Source: Duodenibacillus massiliensis
GTDB lineage: Bacteria > Pseudomonadota > Gammaproteobacteria > Burkholderiales > Burkholderiaceae_F
Direction: 5' to 3'
Length of the DNA: 64,000 nucleotides
Assembly (NCBI RefSeq): GCF_900128485.1
Contig: NZ_LT635861.1
Span: 330,027 to 394,026, forward strand
A model generated the notes under the pieces. It was given only the letters and a program-made list of their open reading frames with translations. It made no database searches and was not told where the DNA came from. Positions 25,710 to 35,384 of this stretch are shown in pieces (the first letter of the stretch is position 1; every line of letters starts with the position of its first letter). The translations under genes were made by a program, and so were the position numbers.

Positions 25710-26182
25710 TGGCAAGAGCAAAAAAGGCCGGAAAGGCCGTGGACGTTACTTTTGAGCGCACGGACGGCGCCAAAAAGCGCCTTCCGACACGCGCCGAGAT
25801 GCGCGGCTGGATGCAGGCCGCAAGCTTCGTGCCTTTTGCCGGGTCGGTGCGCTTTGTGGGGCCCGAAGAAGGGCGGCTTCTCAATAAAACCTACCGCGGC
25901 AAGGACTACACCACAAACGTACTGACCTTTGACTATGCGCACAGCCCGACGGCCGAAGCCGATATTGTGATCGCCACGGACGTCATTGAACGGGAAGCGC
26001 GCGAGCAGAAAAAAAGTTTCCGCGAGCACCTGGCGCACATGCTCATTCACTCCGTGCTTCACGCACAGGGCTGGGATCATGAAACCGATGAAGAGGCCGA
26101 GGCGATGGAAGCGCTTGAAACCAAGATTCTGTCAGGCCTCGGGTTTGCCGATCCCTACAGTGATCCGGCCCGCGGCCACTAA
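25709..26182 (+). CDS. ybeY: Endoribonuclease YbeY (rRNA maturation)
   Basis: 157 residues. The zinc site H114-x3-H118-x5-H124 is in LIHSVLHAQGWDH, preceded by the family stretch TNVLTFDY and ADIVIATDVIEREA. Single-strand RNase needed for 16S rRNA 3' processing and ribosome checking. Start overlaps ybeZ stop. Confidence 0.96.
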   Translation: MARAKKAGKAVDVTFERTDGAKKRLPTRAEMRGWMQAASFVPFAGSVRFVGPEEGRLLNKTYRGKDYTTNVLTFDYAHSPTAEADIVIATDVIEREAREQKKSFREHLAHMLIHSVLHAQGWDHETDEEAEAMEALETKILSGLGFADPYSDPARGH

Positions 26183-26264
26183 AAGCGGACGCTCTTTGCT
26201 ATGCTCAACATATGACGGCATAAAAACGCCGTGAAATCAGTTATTACCATCAAGAAAAAGTTGT

Positions 26265-27152
26265 ATGCCCGACGAGCAACCACAAAAACAGACGAAAAAA
26301 AGCAACCGCGGATTTTTCAAACTGTTCCGCAGCCGTTTCAAGGACGAACCGCAGACGCGCGAGGAAATCGTGGCGCTTTTGCGCAGCTCTCTGAGAAAAG
26401 GACTTCTTGACGCCGATGCACTTGCGATGATGGAGGGGGCACTGCACGTTTCCGAACTCAGAGCCTCCGACCTGATGGTGCAGCGCGCTCAGATTGAGGC
26501 CGTTGATCTATCCGAGAAGAAGGAAAACTGGCTGCCCAAACTCATTGCCCGCGGACACTCACGCTTTCCGGTTGTCGACGGTGACCTCGACACCGTCAAA
26601 GGCATCATGCATGCCAAGGACCTTTTAAGGCTCCTACTGGATCCGGACTACGACCTCGCGAGCCATCTGCGTCCGGCCCGCTTTATTCCGGAGACGCTTC
26701 CCATCAATATTTTGCTCAGGGATTTCCGCGACAGCCGCAATCACCTGGCTCTGGTGATCGATGAGTTCGGTTCCGTCTCAGGGCTGATCACGATTGAAGA
26801 CGTGATCGAGCAAGTCGTGGGGCAGATTAACGATGAATTTGACTCCGTGAGTTCCGACGTCGACAACATCGCGGTTGTGGATGCCGAGCACTGGCGCATT
26901 AAGGCGGGGACCCATCTGGAACAGTTCAACGCTTATTTCCAGTGCAACCTGCAGGATGACTACTGTGAGACGGTGGGCGGGCTTATCACCGACCGCTTTG
27001 AGCATGTGCCTCACAGAGGGGAAGTGATCGAAATTGAAGGGTTCCGCTTCCGTGTCTTAAAGGGCGATGAGCGTCAGGCCGCACTCTTTCTTGCGGAAAA
27101 AGTGGTGGCCGCGGAGAAGGCTGAAGCCAAGAGCCGGGAAGGTAACAGCTGA
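26265..27152 (+). CDS. corC: CorC/HlyC-family protein with tandem CBS domains
   Basis: 295 residues. Two CBS modules span about 65-190 (DLMVQRAQIEAV, SRFPVVDGDLDTVKGIMHAKD, LALVIDEFGSVSGLITIEDV) and a transporter-associated CorC_HlyC domain fills about 205-285. No membrane anchor, so a cytosolic form like E. coli YbeX/CorC, linked to Mg2+/Co2+ efflux and ribosome metabolism. Overlaps lnt by one base. Confidence 0.93.
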   Translation: MPDEQPQKQTKKSNRGFFKLFRSRFKDEPQTREEIVALLRSSLRKGLLDADALAMMEGALHVSELRASDLMVQRAQIEAVDLSEKKENWLPKLIARGHSRFPVVDGDLDTVKGIMHAKDLLRLLLDPDYDLASHLRPARFIPETLPINILLRDFRDSRNHLALVIDEFGSVSGLITIEDVIEQVVGQINDEFDSVSSDVDNIAVVDAEHWRIKAGTHLEQFNAYFQCNLQDDYCETVGGLITDRFEHVPHRGEVIEIEGFRFRVLKGDERQAALFLAEKVVAAEKAEAKSREGNS

Positions 27153-28708
27153 TGGAGGCTTTAAAAGCCGGCGGGAAATTTTCTGCGGCAGCGCCGTTTG
27201 TGCGTGCCGCAGCCTGCGCTTTGTCGGGCGCTGTTGCGGTTTTGGGGTTTGCCCCCTTTAACTGGTGGCTTCCGACGCTGGTTGCCTTTGCGGCGCTTTT
27301 TTTCTGTATTGAAAAATCGGCCGGTGTTAAAGAGGCTTTTCTGGACGGCTGGTTCTGGGGGCTTGCATTTTTCACGCTGGGGTTAAGCTGGACGCACCGT
27401 TCGATGGCCGTTTTCGGCGGATTCGGCGATGTTTTGGCCGCGGCAGGCGTCTTTCTGATGGCCGCGGTTCTCGCGCTTACGGCTGCCGTTCCTTGTGCGG
27501 CAGCCAGGTTTTTCAAGGCACCGCAGGGGTTACGAAGTCTTTTGTATCTGCCGGTCTGTTGGGTGCTGTCTGAAATTATCCGTACGAATGTCTTCGGATT
27601 CGGGTGGCTTACGGCGGGCTATGCGTTTTTACCCACGCCGCTTGCGGGCTGGGCTCCGGCGGGCGGCGTGTTTCTCACGGCGCTGGCGGCACTTTTTGCC
27701 GCGGGCCTTGTTGCGGCAGCCACGCTCGGCATGAAGGGGGTTGCCGTCAAAACGGCGGGGGCGCTTTTGGCGGGCGTTGCCGTCGCGGGCGGTTTCGGAC
27801 TTGAGGGCATCAGTTGGTTCACGCCGGGAAAAACGCTTGATGTGCGGCTTGTGCAGCCCGATCTTCCGATTGTGATGCGGGTAACGGCTTCCGAGCAGAC
27901 TTCCCGTCTGGAGCGCGTCAAGGCCATGAGTCTTGCAAGTCCCTTAGGCGGCAAACTTGATCTTATTTTGTGGCCTGAGAGCGTTTATGCCGCGCTGTTA
28001 AATCGGCTTAAGACCGAAGAAGCGCTTCTGCCGGCTCGCGTTGCCCGTGCGCAGAAAACCACGGTTTTATTCAATGCGTTTGAAGAGCCCGCCCGCGGCG
28101 TTTATTTCAACAGCCTCTGGGCGGCAGATGAGGCAGGAAGCGAGGCGCCGGTTTACGCTAAACGCCATTTGGTGCCTTTCGGTGAATATGTGCCCTTCGG
28201 ATTTCGCTGGTTCGTGGATGCGATGGGCATCCCCATGGCCGATCAGCGGCACGGTCTTGTGCCGGAAGAGGCGCTCAAGGCCTCAGGCATTGTCTACGCG
28301 CCGGCGGTTTGCTACGAAAATAACTTCGGCGGTGAACTGCGGGCTTTCTGGCAGAAGCGCGAAGTGCCTCAGCTTATTGTCGTCACGGCAAATCTGGGGT
28401 GGTTCGGTGATTGGGCGGCTGCGCAGTTCACGCAGATTTCTGCGATGCGGGCAAGGGAATTCGCCACGCCCCTTCTGCAGGTCGTCAATAACGGCAGCTC
28501 TGCGGTGATTGATTTCCGGGGAAGGCTTGAACGCTGGGCGGGGCCGGGCGCACAGAGTCTGGATGCACTGGTGACGGTTTCGCGCGGGAGCGTCACGCCT
28601 TATGCCCGGTTCGGGGATCTGCCGCTTGCAGTCCTTCTGACGCTTATCCTCGCGGTCATTGCTTTCTGTCATCTGCGCAGGAAGCGCCGGGAAAGCGCTC
28701 TCCGTTAG
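27152..28708 (+). CDS. lnt: Apolipoprotein N-acyltransferase
   Basis: 518 residues: about six to seven membrane segments in the first 220 residues and one at the C-terminus, with a periplasmic nitrilase-type domain between. Catalytic triad by position: E in LWPESVY (near 275), K in YAKRHLVPFGEYVP (near 336) and C in AVCYENNF (near 387). Adds the third acyl chain to lipoproteins in the inner membrane. Coupled to corC (TGATG). Confidence 0.95.
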   Translation: MEALKAGGKFSAAAPFVRAAACALSGAVAVLGFAPFNWWLPTLVAFAALFFCIEKSAGVKEAFLDGWFWGLAFFTLGLSWTHRSMAVFGGFGDVLAAAGVFLMAAVLALTAAVPCAAARFFKAPQGLRSLLYLPVCWVLSEIIRTNVFGFGWLTAGYAFLPTPLAGWAPAGGVFLTALAALFAAGLVAAATLGMKGVAVKTAGALLAGVAVAGGFGLEGISWFTPGKTLDVRLVQPDLPIVMRVTASEQTSRLERVKAMSLASPLGGKLDLILWPESVYAALLNRLKTEEALLPARVARAQKTTVLFNAFEEPARGVYFNSLWAADEAGSEAPVYAKRHLVPFGEYVPFGFRWFVDAMGIPMADQRHGLVPEEALKASGIVYAPAVCYENNFGGELRAFWQKREVPQLIVVTANLGWFGDWAAAQFTQISAMRAREFATPLLQVVNNGSSAVIDFRGRLERWAGPGAQSLDALVTVSRGSVTPYARFGDLPLAVLLTLILAVIAFCHLRRKRRESALR

Positions 28709-28861
28709 GTGCTTTCTGCGGGCACGGCGGGCAGGCAGAGCCCTTAATCTTGATGGGGTAAAATTCCTCACTTTCCGCCGTCGGTTTTCGTTAATTGCGG
28801 CTCACGGTTGTGTTTTGCGCTGCAACTGAGGCGGGTTGTATTCAGGTTCTAGATAGAAAAA

Positions 28862-29773
28862 ATGATTACCTTTCAGGAAGTAATTCTGCGTCTGCAGCAG
28901 TATTGGAACAAGCAGGGCTGCGCTCTGCTTCAGCCGATCGACATCGAAGTCGGTGCCGGTACCTCTCATACAGCGACATTTCTGAGAGCGCTCGGACCTG
29001 AACCCTGGCGTGCCGCGTATGTGCAGCCGTCGCGCCGTCCCAAGGACGCCCGTTACGGCGAAAACCCCAACCGTCTGCACCAGCACCATCAGTATCAGGT
29101 GGTGTTAAAGCCCGCTCCCGTCAATATCGTTGATCTCTATCTGGATTCCCTCAGAGCGCTCGGCATCGATACGGAGGTCAACGACATCCGTTTCGTGGAA
29201 GACAACTGGGAAAACCCGACGCTCGGCGCCTGGGGCCTTGGCTGGGAAGTGTGGATGAACGGTATGGAAGTCACGCAGTTTACGTACTTCCAGCAGGTGG
29301 GCGGCCTTGAGTGTAAGCCCATCACCGGTGAAATCACCTACGGGCTTGAACGCCTGACGATGTATCTGCAGAACTGCGACAACGTCTTTGACCTGGTCTA
29401 CACGAACTGGACCGACGGACTGGGCGAAGAGCACACGCTCACCTACGGCGACGTCTTCCATCAGAACGAAGTCGAGCAGAGTCACTACAACTTTGAAGCC
29501 AGTGACCCGGAAAAGCTCTTCAAGCAGTTTGATTACTTTGAAGGCGAAGCCAAGCGCCTGATGGAACTCAGGCTCGCGCTGCCGGCCTACGAAATGGTTC
29601 TTAAGGCCGGCCACACCTTCAACCTTCTTGACGCCCGCGGTGCCATCAGCGTCACCGAACGAGCCGCCTACATTTCGCGCATCCGCAAATTCAGCCGTGA
29701 AGTGGCGCAGAGCTACTACGAATCGCGTGAACGCCTGGGATTCCCCATGCTTAAGAACGCACATCACGCCTAA
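28862..29773 (+). CDS. glyQ: Glycyl-tRNA synthetase alpha subunit
   Basis: 303 residues, class II catalytic subunit of the alpha2beta2 enzyme. [17 protein letters not shown] at the start, [22 protein letters not shown] and [14 protein letters not shown] are the class II signature segments of GlyQ. Followed by glyS after 44 bases. The 153-base gap upstream has no other clear gene. Confidence 0.97.
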   Translation: MITFQEVILRLQQYWNKQGCALLQPIDIEVGAGTSHTATFLRALGPEPWRAAYVQPSRRPKDARYGENPNRLHQHHQYQVVLKPAPVNIVDLYLDSLRALGIDTEVNDIRFVEDNWENPTLGAWGLGWEVWMNGMEVTQFTYFQQVGGLECKPITGEITYGLERLTMYLQNCDNVFDLVYTNWTDGLGEEHTLTYGDVFHQNEVEQSHYNFEASDPEKLFKQFDYFEGEAKRLMELRLALPAYEMVLKAGHTFNLLDARGAISVTERAAYISRIRKFSREVAQSYYESRERLGFPMLKNAHHA

Positions 29774-29817
29774 GGCGAAGACCGGATTAAACACAATTTG
29801 CGGATAAAGAATTCAAA

Positions 29818-31911
29818 ATGACCAGTTTGTTAGTTGAACTTCAGACCGAAGAACTGCCCCCGAAGGCTTTAAAGAAACTTTCCGACGCGTTTGCCGAAGG
29901 TATTGCCAAGAGCCTCAGGGCCGCGCATTTTCTGACGGACGATTCCGTTGTGCACGCCTACGGTGCCCCGCGCCGCATGGCCGTTCACATCACCAACGTT
30001 CTTGAAAAGAGCCCGGACGAGGCCTTCCGTCAGAAGCTTGTGCCGGTGAAGGTCGGTATCGGTGCCGACGGTGAAGCCGCACCGGCCCTGGTGAAGAAAA
30101 TGGCTGCGCTCGGCATTTCCTGCCCGGTTTCGGAGCTTAAGCGCGTGAGCGACGGCAAGACCGAACAGCTCTACTACGAAGGTGTGCGCGCCGGTCAGAG
30201 CCTTACGCACGGCCTGCAGCAGGCCCTCGAAGACAGCGTCAAGGCGCTGCCGATTCCGAAGGTCATGAATTATCAGTTGGCCGATGGTGTGACCACAGTG
30301 CAGTTCGTGCGCCCGGTGAAGCATCTCACGGCTCTTTACGGCAGCGACGTTGTCAACGTCACGATGTTCGGCCTTAAGGCAGGCCGCGTCACGATGGGGC
30401 ACCGCTTTCATACGCATGCGCCGATTGAAATCACGTCGGCCGACAGTTACGCCGCTGAGCTTCTTGAAAGGGGCAAGGTTATTGCCGACTATGCCGAACG
30501 CCGTGCGCGCCTTGTGGAAGAACTCGGTAAGGCCGCCAAGCGCGAAGGCGGCACGCTCATTGCCCCTGAGGACCTTATCGATGAGACGAATTCGCTCACC
30601 GAGTGGCCTGTGATTTACGTCTCTGAATTTGAAGAGAAGTTTTTGGCCGTGCCCGAAGAATGCCTCATTCTGACGATGCAGACCAACCAGAAGTACTTCC
30701 CGATGCGCAGTGCCGACGGCAAACTCATGAATAAGTTCGCCCTGGTGTCGCACATTGAAGCCAAGGACGGCGGCAAAGCCATTGTTTCCGGTAACGCCCG
30801 TGTGGTGCGTGCACGTCTGGCTGACGCCGAGTTCTTCTACAACCAGGACTGCAAGGAAACGCTCGAAAGCCGCCTGCCCGGTCTGCAGCATGTTGTTTAC
30901 CACAATAAGCTCGGCTCTCAGGCCGAACGGATGCTGCGCGTGAAGGCGCTTGCCGGCATGATTGCCAAGACAATCGGAGCCGATGTCACGCACGCAGAGC
31001 GCGCCGCCATGCTTGCCAAGGCGGATCTGCGCACCCTTATGGTGGGCGAATTCCCCGAGCTTCAGGGCATCATGGGTGAATACTATGCGCGCCACGACGG
31101 AGAGCCCGAAGACGTGGCTGTTGCCGTGCGTGAGCACTACGAACCGCGCTTTGCCGGCGACAAACTGCCCGAGAGCAAGGTGGCGCTTGCCGTTGCCCTG
31201 GCCGACAAGATGGAAACGCTTTGCGGCATGTTCGGTATCGGCCAGATGCCCACGGGTGAAAAGGATCCTTTCGCGCTGCGCCGTCATGCGCTCGGTGTGC
31301 TCAGGATGCTCATTGAAAAAGAACTCACCGTGAGCCTCACGACCCTTGTGAAGTACGGGTTTGAAGTCGAAACCGGTGTGGCAGGCGTTAAGGACGCGTC
31401 CGCAGAGCTTCTGAACTTCTTCCACGACCGTCTGCGCGTGATGATGCGCGATGCCGGTTACAGCGCTCAGGAAGTCGATTCTGTGCTGTGCGGCCGCCCG
31501 GCCGATCTTGCCGATATTCCGCAGCGTCTTGCCGCCGTGCGCCGCTTCCTGGAACTGCCTGAAGCCGAAAGCCTCACTGCAGCCAATAAGCGTATCGGCA
31601 ACATTCTCAAAAAGATTGAGGGCGATGTTCCGACCGAAGTGGATCCGGCACTTTTTGCAGAACCGGCTGAAAAGGCGCTTTATGAAGCACTCTGCGATCA
31701 TGAGCCGGTTGCGCAGGCGCTTTATGAAAAGGGCGAGTTCAGCGCGATGCTTGCCTCGCTTACGCCCTTGAAGACTCCGGTTGATGCGTTCTTTACCGAT
31801 GTGATGGTCAACGCCGAGGATCCTGCGGTGCGCCGTAACCGTCAGGCGCTTTTAAACCGTCTGTCGACCCTGATGAACCGCGTGGCCGAACTCTCGCGCC
31901 TCGCACTCTGA
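29818..31911 (+). CDS. glyS: Glycyl-tRNA synthetase beta subunit
   Basis: 697 residues. LLVELQTEELPPKALKKLS opens the protein, MGHRFHTH and ILTMQTNQKYFP lie in the middle, and the HD-like and anticodon-binding regions form the C-terminal half (KDPFALRRHALGVLR). Provides tRNA binding for GlyQ. Thirteen bases before the acyltransferase gene. Confidence 0.97.
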   Translation: MTSLLVELQTEELPPKALKKLSDAFAEGIAKSLRAAHFLTDDSVVHAYGAPRRMAVHITNVLEKSPDEAFRQKLVPVKVGIGADGEAAPALVKKMAALGISCPVSELKRVSDGKTEQLYYEGVRAGQSLTHGLQQALEDSVKALPIPKVMNYQLADGVTTVQFVRPVKHLTALYGSDVVNVTMFGLKAGRVTMGHRFHTHAPIEITSADSYAAELLERGKVIADYAERRARLVEELGKAAKREGGTLIAPEDLIDETNSLTEWPVIYVSEFEEKFLAVPEECLILTMQTNQKYFPMRSADGKLMNKFALVSHIEAKDGGKAIVSGNARVVRARLADAEFFYNQDCKETLESRLPGLQHVVYHNKLGSQAERMLRVKALAGMIAKTIGADVTHAERAAMLAKADLRTLMVGEFPELQGIMGEYYARHDGEPEDVAVAVREHYEPRFAGDKLPESKVALAVALADKMETLCGMFGIGQMPTGEKDPFALRRHALGVLRMLIEKELTVSLTTLVKYGFEVETGVAGVKDASAELLNFFHDRLRVMMRDAGYSAQEVDSVLCGRPADLADIPQRLAAVRRFLELPEAESLTAANKRIGNILKKIEGDVPTEVDPALFAEPAEKALYEALCDHEPVAQALYEKGEFSAMLASLTPLKTPVDAFFTDVMVNAEDPAVRRNRQALLNRLSTLMNRVAELSRLAL

Positions 31912-31924
31912 CGGAAGTTACGCC

Positions 31925-32689
31925 ATGCGCGCCTTAAGGGGCTGGTGCTTTTACGTCGCTTTTTCGGTGACGCTCGTCCCAATCGCACTGGCCTGCGTCC
32001 TTTTGTGGCCGTTTGCAGGCGCGGCATGGCGCTATCAGAGAATCGTCAGACCCTGGTTGGGCCTGGTGATGGGGATGCTGAAGTTTTTCTGCGGCGTCAC
32101 CTACGAAGTCCGGGGAGCGGAAAACATTCCGCTCACTTCCGGCCGTCCCGTTGTCGTTCTGAGCAAGCATTCTTCGGCTTGGGAAACGCTTTTTCTGCCG
32201 TACTACATTGACCACCGCATGGGCTTTGTCTACAAGGAGTCGCTGCACTGGATTCCTTTTCTGGGCTGGGCCTTAAAGTCAATGAACATGATTGCGATCA
32301 ACCGCAGTAACGGCGCGGGCGCTTATGTGTCTTTCCTTAAAAAGGGCCTTCGGTTTGTGAAAAACGGCTGGTGGGTGACGCTTTTCCCGGAAGGAACGCG
32401 CGTCGCCTGGGGTGCCCGCGCGCGCTACAAGACGGGCGGCGCCCGTTTTGCCGTTGCCGCCAAAGCCCTGGTCCTGCCGGTGGCGCACGACGCCGGGCGC
32501 CTCTGGCCGCGAAACAGCATCGGTAAGACAAGCGGCACGATTCATGTGACCTTCGGACCGGTCATTGATGCGGGAGCGGCCGATTTTGAGACCGTCAACC
32601 GTGAGCTTGAAGACTGGATTGAGGGTGAGATCGCCCGTATGTCCGGGCCTGACGCCGGTGCCGCACCGGTCAGGAATCAATCCGTATGA
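31925..32689 (+). CDS. PlsC-like 1-acylglycerol-3-phosphate acyltransferase
   Basis: 254 residues, one N-terminal membrane segment (about 8-32). The catalytic block is S-K-H82-SSAW-E87, an H-x4-E variant of the usual H-x4-D; beta-proteobacterial members often have KHxSAWET. FPEGTR near 158 is the phosphate-binding motif. Probably makes phosphatidic acid at the inner membrane; a lyso-lipid or ornithine-lipid acyltransferase is also possible. Stop overlaps the next gene's start (ATGA). Confidence 0.86.
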   Translation: MRALRGWCFYVAFSVTLVPIALACVLLWPFAGAAWRYQRIVRPWLGLVMGMLKFFCGVTYEVRGAENIPLTSGRPVVVLSKHSSAWETLFLPYYIDHRMGFVYKESLHWIPFLGWALKSMNMIAINRSNGAGAYVSFLKKGLRFVKNGWWVTLFPEGTRVAWGARARYKTGGARFAVAAKALVLPVAHDAGRLWPRNSIGKTSGTIHVTFGPVIDAGAADFETVNRELEDWIEGEIARMSGPDAGAAPVRNQSV

Positions 32690-33423
32690 CAGCCGAAAAC
32701 CGGCAGATACGGCTGCCGGAAACGAAAAAGGAACCGGCCTTTACGGTTTCCTACACCCTCATGCGGGAAGCCCGCCGCACACTGGCAGCGAAGCTCACCG
32801 AAGAAGGACTTGTCGTCAAAAGCCCGCTCAGAATGGCGCTTGCGGACATCGAAGCGTTTCTCATCAAAAACACCCGCTGGATACGTAAGCATCTTGCCGC
32901 GCAGAAAGCCCGGCAGGACGTGGCCTCTCTTGCACAGTTGCGGCACGGCGGGCGCTTTTTCTACCGAGGCCGCATGACCGGACTCATGCTCGGCGCAGAG
33001 AGGACCGTACTCATTGAACGCTGCGGGCAGCAGATTCTTTGTTTGTCAGCGGCCCGCGATGCAAGTCCCGCGGCAATCCGCGGGCATCTGCGGGGGTGGC
33101 TTGCCGCACAGGCAGCGCGCCTTTTTTCGGGGCGCGTGATGAGCAAAGCCGAAGCGTTCGGGCGAATTCCGTCTGCCGTGAGGCTTTCTGACGCCAAAAC
33201 CAGCTGGGGAAGCTGTAAAAGCGACGGGACGATCCGGCTTTCCTGGCGGCTCATTGTTTTCCCTGATCCCGTCATTGACTACGTGATCTGTCATGAGCTT
33301 GCGCATCTGGCGCAGATGAATCATTCGGCGCGTTTTTGGACTGTGGTGGAGAGCTTAGACCCCGACTACAGGGCGCATGAGGCCTTTCTCAAGCAGTTCA
33401 ACATCAGAATGTTTCCGCTATAG
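32686..33423 (+). CDS. YgjP-like metallopeptidase domain protein (DUF45/M48-like)
   Basis: 245 residues. The zinc motif CHELAHL near 203-209 with a downstream H/W-rich NHSARFW matches the YgjP/DUF45 (SprT-neighbour) family, as does KTSWGSCKSDGTIRLSWRL just before it. Biological substrate is unknown. Overlaps the acyltransferase by 4 bases, so translation is coupled. Confidence 0.87.
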   Translation: MTAENRQIRLPETKKEPAFTVSYTLMREARRTLAAKLTEEGLVVKSPLRMALADIEAFLIKNTRWIRKHLAAQKARQDVASLAQLRHGGRFFYRGRMTGLMLGAERTVLIERCGQQILCLSAARDASPAAIRGHLRGWLAAQAARLFSGRVMSKAEAFGRIPSAVRLSDAKTSWGSCKSDGTIRLSWRLIVFPDPVIDYVICHELAHLAQMNHSARFWTVVESLDPDYRAHEAFLKQFNIRMFPL

Positions 33424-33493
33424 AGTGTCAGCAATAACGGCTCATTCGGGTTTTAACCGTAGGTGTGCTTTTGGTGTTGTGCTAAAGTGCGCG

Positions 33494-33518
33494 GTGTGAA
33501 AAGGTGGGAAAAAGTGGG
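33494..33518 (+). promoter_or_regulatory. MraZ operator repeats
   Basis: GTGTG (33494), GTGGG (33504) and GTGGG (33514) are spaced exactly 10 bp apart, separated by A-rich fives. MraZ represses its own cluster through repeats of TGGG-type sequence at helical-turn spacing. About 100 bases upstream of mraZ. The -10/-35 elements are not clear to me. Confidence 0.75.
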
Positions 33519-33616
33519 TCGCCGATCCGGAAACGGCCGCCCGCGGGATTGTTTTTCTCTGCCTGACACTGCCGCAGGCCGCGGCATGGCCAACTTTGTG
33601 CATCAGGGGCACAGAC

Positions 33617-34042
33617 GTGTTTCAGGGAACTTCTTTATTAACGCTCGACGCCAAGGGACGGATGACGATGCCGACACGGTACCGTACGACCCTGGTGGAT
33701 TCCTGCGGCCCTGACGTCACCTTAACGCGCCACCCTGACGGTTGCGTTCTGATTTACCCCCGTGCCGTCTGGCTTGAAAAAAAGAAAGCACTCGCAGCGC
33801 TTCCCTCAAGCGCGCGGATGCTGCAGCGCTTTGTTCTCGGAAGCGCGGTTGACCTCAGTATCGACAGTGCCGGGCGCCTTCTGATTCCGTCGGAATTAAG
33901 GGTGCTTTGTTCGCTGGATAAAGACGTGGCGCTCGTCGGTCTCGGGGAACATTTCGAAGTCTGGAATGCCCCCAAGCTCACCGAGCTTGAAGCTGCGGCA
34001 TCTCAGGAACTTGCTGCCGCCGTGGCGGATTTTCACTTCTGA
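33617..34042 (+). CDS. mraZ: Transcriptional regulator MraZ
   Basis: 141 residues from GTG 33617, which directly gives the family start VFQGTSLLTLDAKGRM and has AGGGG 8 bases before it; a frame opening at 33596 has no MraZ-like residues. Two SpoVT/AbrB-type halves: DAKGRMTMPTRYR (early) and DSAGRLLIPSELR (near 83-95). DNA-binding ring protein that controls the dcw cluster which it starts. Confidence 0.94.
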   Translation: MFQGTSLLTLDAKGRMTMPTRYRTTLVDSCGPDVTLTRHPDGCVLIYPRAVWLEKKKALAALPSSARMLQRFVLGSAVDLSIDSAGRLLIPSELRVLCSLDKDVALVGLGEHFEVWNAPKLTELEAAASQELAAAVADFHF

Positions 34043-34053
34043 CGGAGGCGCTT

Positions 34054-35049
34054 GTGACAGATACAGCCGCTTCACTTCAGAAAGAAAAAGCCTTTGTGCA
34101 TCTGTCGGTCTTGGCCGAAGCCGCGCCGCAGGCACTTCTGACCGATCCCGATGGCATCTACGTGGATGCGACCTTCGGCCGCGGCGGGCATTCCCGCCGG
34201 ATTCTTGCGGCTTTAAGCCCGAAGGGCAGGCTCATCGCCTTTGACCGTGATCCTGAAGCGGTGAGGGCTGCTGCTTCAATCACTGATCCCCGTTTTACGA
34301 TCATTCCGGCGCCGTTTTCAAGGATGCAGGCTGAGCTCAGTGCGCGAGATGTTACCTCGGTAACCGGCGTTCTTATGGACATCGGCGTGAGCAGTCCCCA
34401 GATTGATGATGCCGAGCGCGGCTTTTCCTTCCGTTTTGACGGGCCGCTTGACATGCGCATGGACACCGAGCACGGGATCACTGCGGCTCAGTGGCTTGCA
34501 AAAGCTCCGGCTGAGGATATCGAAAAGGTTTTGAAAATCTACGGCGAAGAGCGCATGGCAGGCCGTATTGCCCGCACGATCTGCGAAGTGAGAAAAACGG
34601 AGATCATCGACCGGACGGCGCAGCTTGCCCGCATTATTGCTTCGGCTGTGCCCCGCTCACGGCAGGACCCGCAGCAGCATCCGGCCACCCGGAGCTTTCA
34701 GGCGATCCGTATTTTTATTAACGGTGAACTCGATGAGCTTACGGCGGCGCTCGAAGAGGCAGGCGGACTGTTAAAGCCCGACGGAAAACTCTGCGTGATC
34801 AGTTTTCATTCGCTTGAAGACCGTATCGTGAAGCGCTTTTTTGAGGCAGGTGCCCATCCTGAACGTGCCGTGGACAGCCGCATCGCGCTCACAAGCGACA
34901 TGCTGCCCGCGCCCCTGTGGCGCGATGTCACGCGGATTAAGCCTGATGCCGGCGAGTGTGAGGCCAACCCCAGAGCCCGCAGCGCCGTGATGCGCACGGG
35001 CGTACGTACCGCGGCGCCTTGGGTGCCCGGCGGCAAGGGGAGGCTCTGA
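34054..35049 (+). CDS. rsmH: 16S rRNA (cytosine1402-N4)-methyltransferase
   Basis: 331 residues from GTG 34054. YVDATFGRGGHSRRIL (near 31-47) is the SAM-binding motif, MDIGVSSPQIDDAERGFSF is the RsmH signature and LCVISFHSLEDRIVKRFF lies in the C-terminal part. Methylates C1402 in the P-site. Overlaps ftsL by one base. Confidence 0.96.
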   Translation: MTDTAASLQKEKAFVHLSVLAEAAPQALLTDPDGIYVDATFGRGGHSRRILAALSPKGRLIAFDRDPEAVRAAASITDPRFTIIPAPFSRMQAELSARDVTSVTGVLMDIGVSSPQIDDAERGFSFRFDGPLDMRMDTEHGITAAQWLAKAPAEDIEKVLKIYGEERMAGRIARTICEVRKTEIIDRTAQLARIIASAVPRSRQDPQQHPATRSFQAIRIFINGELDELTAALEEAGGLLKPDGKLCVISFHSLEDRIVKRFFEAGAHPERAVDSRIALTSDMLPAPLWRDVTRIKPDAGECEANPRARSAVMRTGVRTAAPWVPGGKGRL

Positions 35050-35384
35050 TGCGCTTTAACGTCGGCCGTCTTTCCGAGCCTTTCCTCTTTTTGGTGGCAC
35101 TCGTTTCGGTGGTGGTTCTCTGGTCGAGTGCCTGTGCGCTCGTTTGGACACAGTACCGGGTGAGGCTGCTGTTCACGGAAATTGAACGCGCCAACGATAT
35201 GGCGCGGCGTTTGTCGGATGACTCAAGCCAGCTCGCGCTTGACCTTTCCAAAGCCGCGCTGCCCGCGGCTGTGAGTGAAAAAGCCCGTCAGATGGGCTTT
35301 GCCCCCGCCGATCTTGCGGCGACGGTGCTTCTTGAGGTTTCTCCCGAAGAGCTCGCCCAGAGACACCTGGAGGTGCGCAAATGA
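35049..35384 (+). CDS. ftsL: Cell division protein FtsL
   Basis: 111 residues from ATG 35049 (ATGCGCTTT, overlapping the rsmH TGA). One membrane helix (about 13-35) then a short periplasmic coiled coil (RLLFTEIERANDMARRLSDD) with a leucine-zipper-like pattern. Identified by size, topology and place between rsmH and ftsI. Works with FtsB and FtsQ in the divisome. Confidence 0.88.
   Translation: MRFNVGRLSEPFLFLVALVSVVVLWSSACALVWTQYRVRLLFTEIERANDMARRLSDDSSQLALDLSKAALPAAVSEKARQMGFAPADLAATVLLEVSPEELAQRHLEVRK

Noticed and set aside
28709-28861. T-box or other riboswitch before glyQ
   Set aside because: The 153-base gap has no T-box sequence, specifier stem or terminator that I could recognise.
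29869-31701. 610-codon minus-strand frame opposite glyS
   Set aside because: Antisense shadow of a well-defined synthetase gene; no domain recognised.
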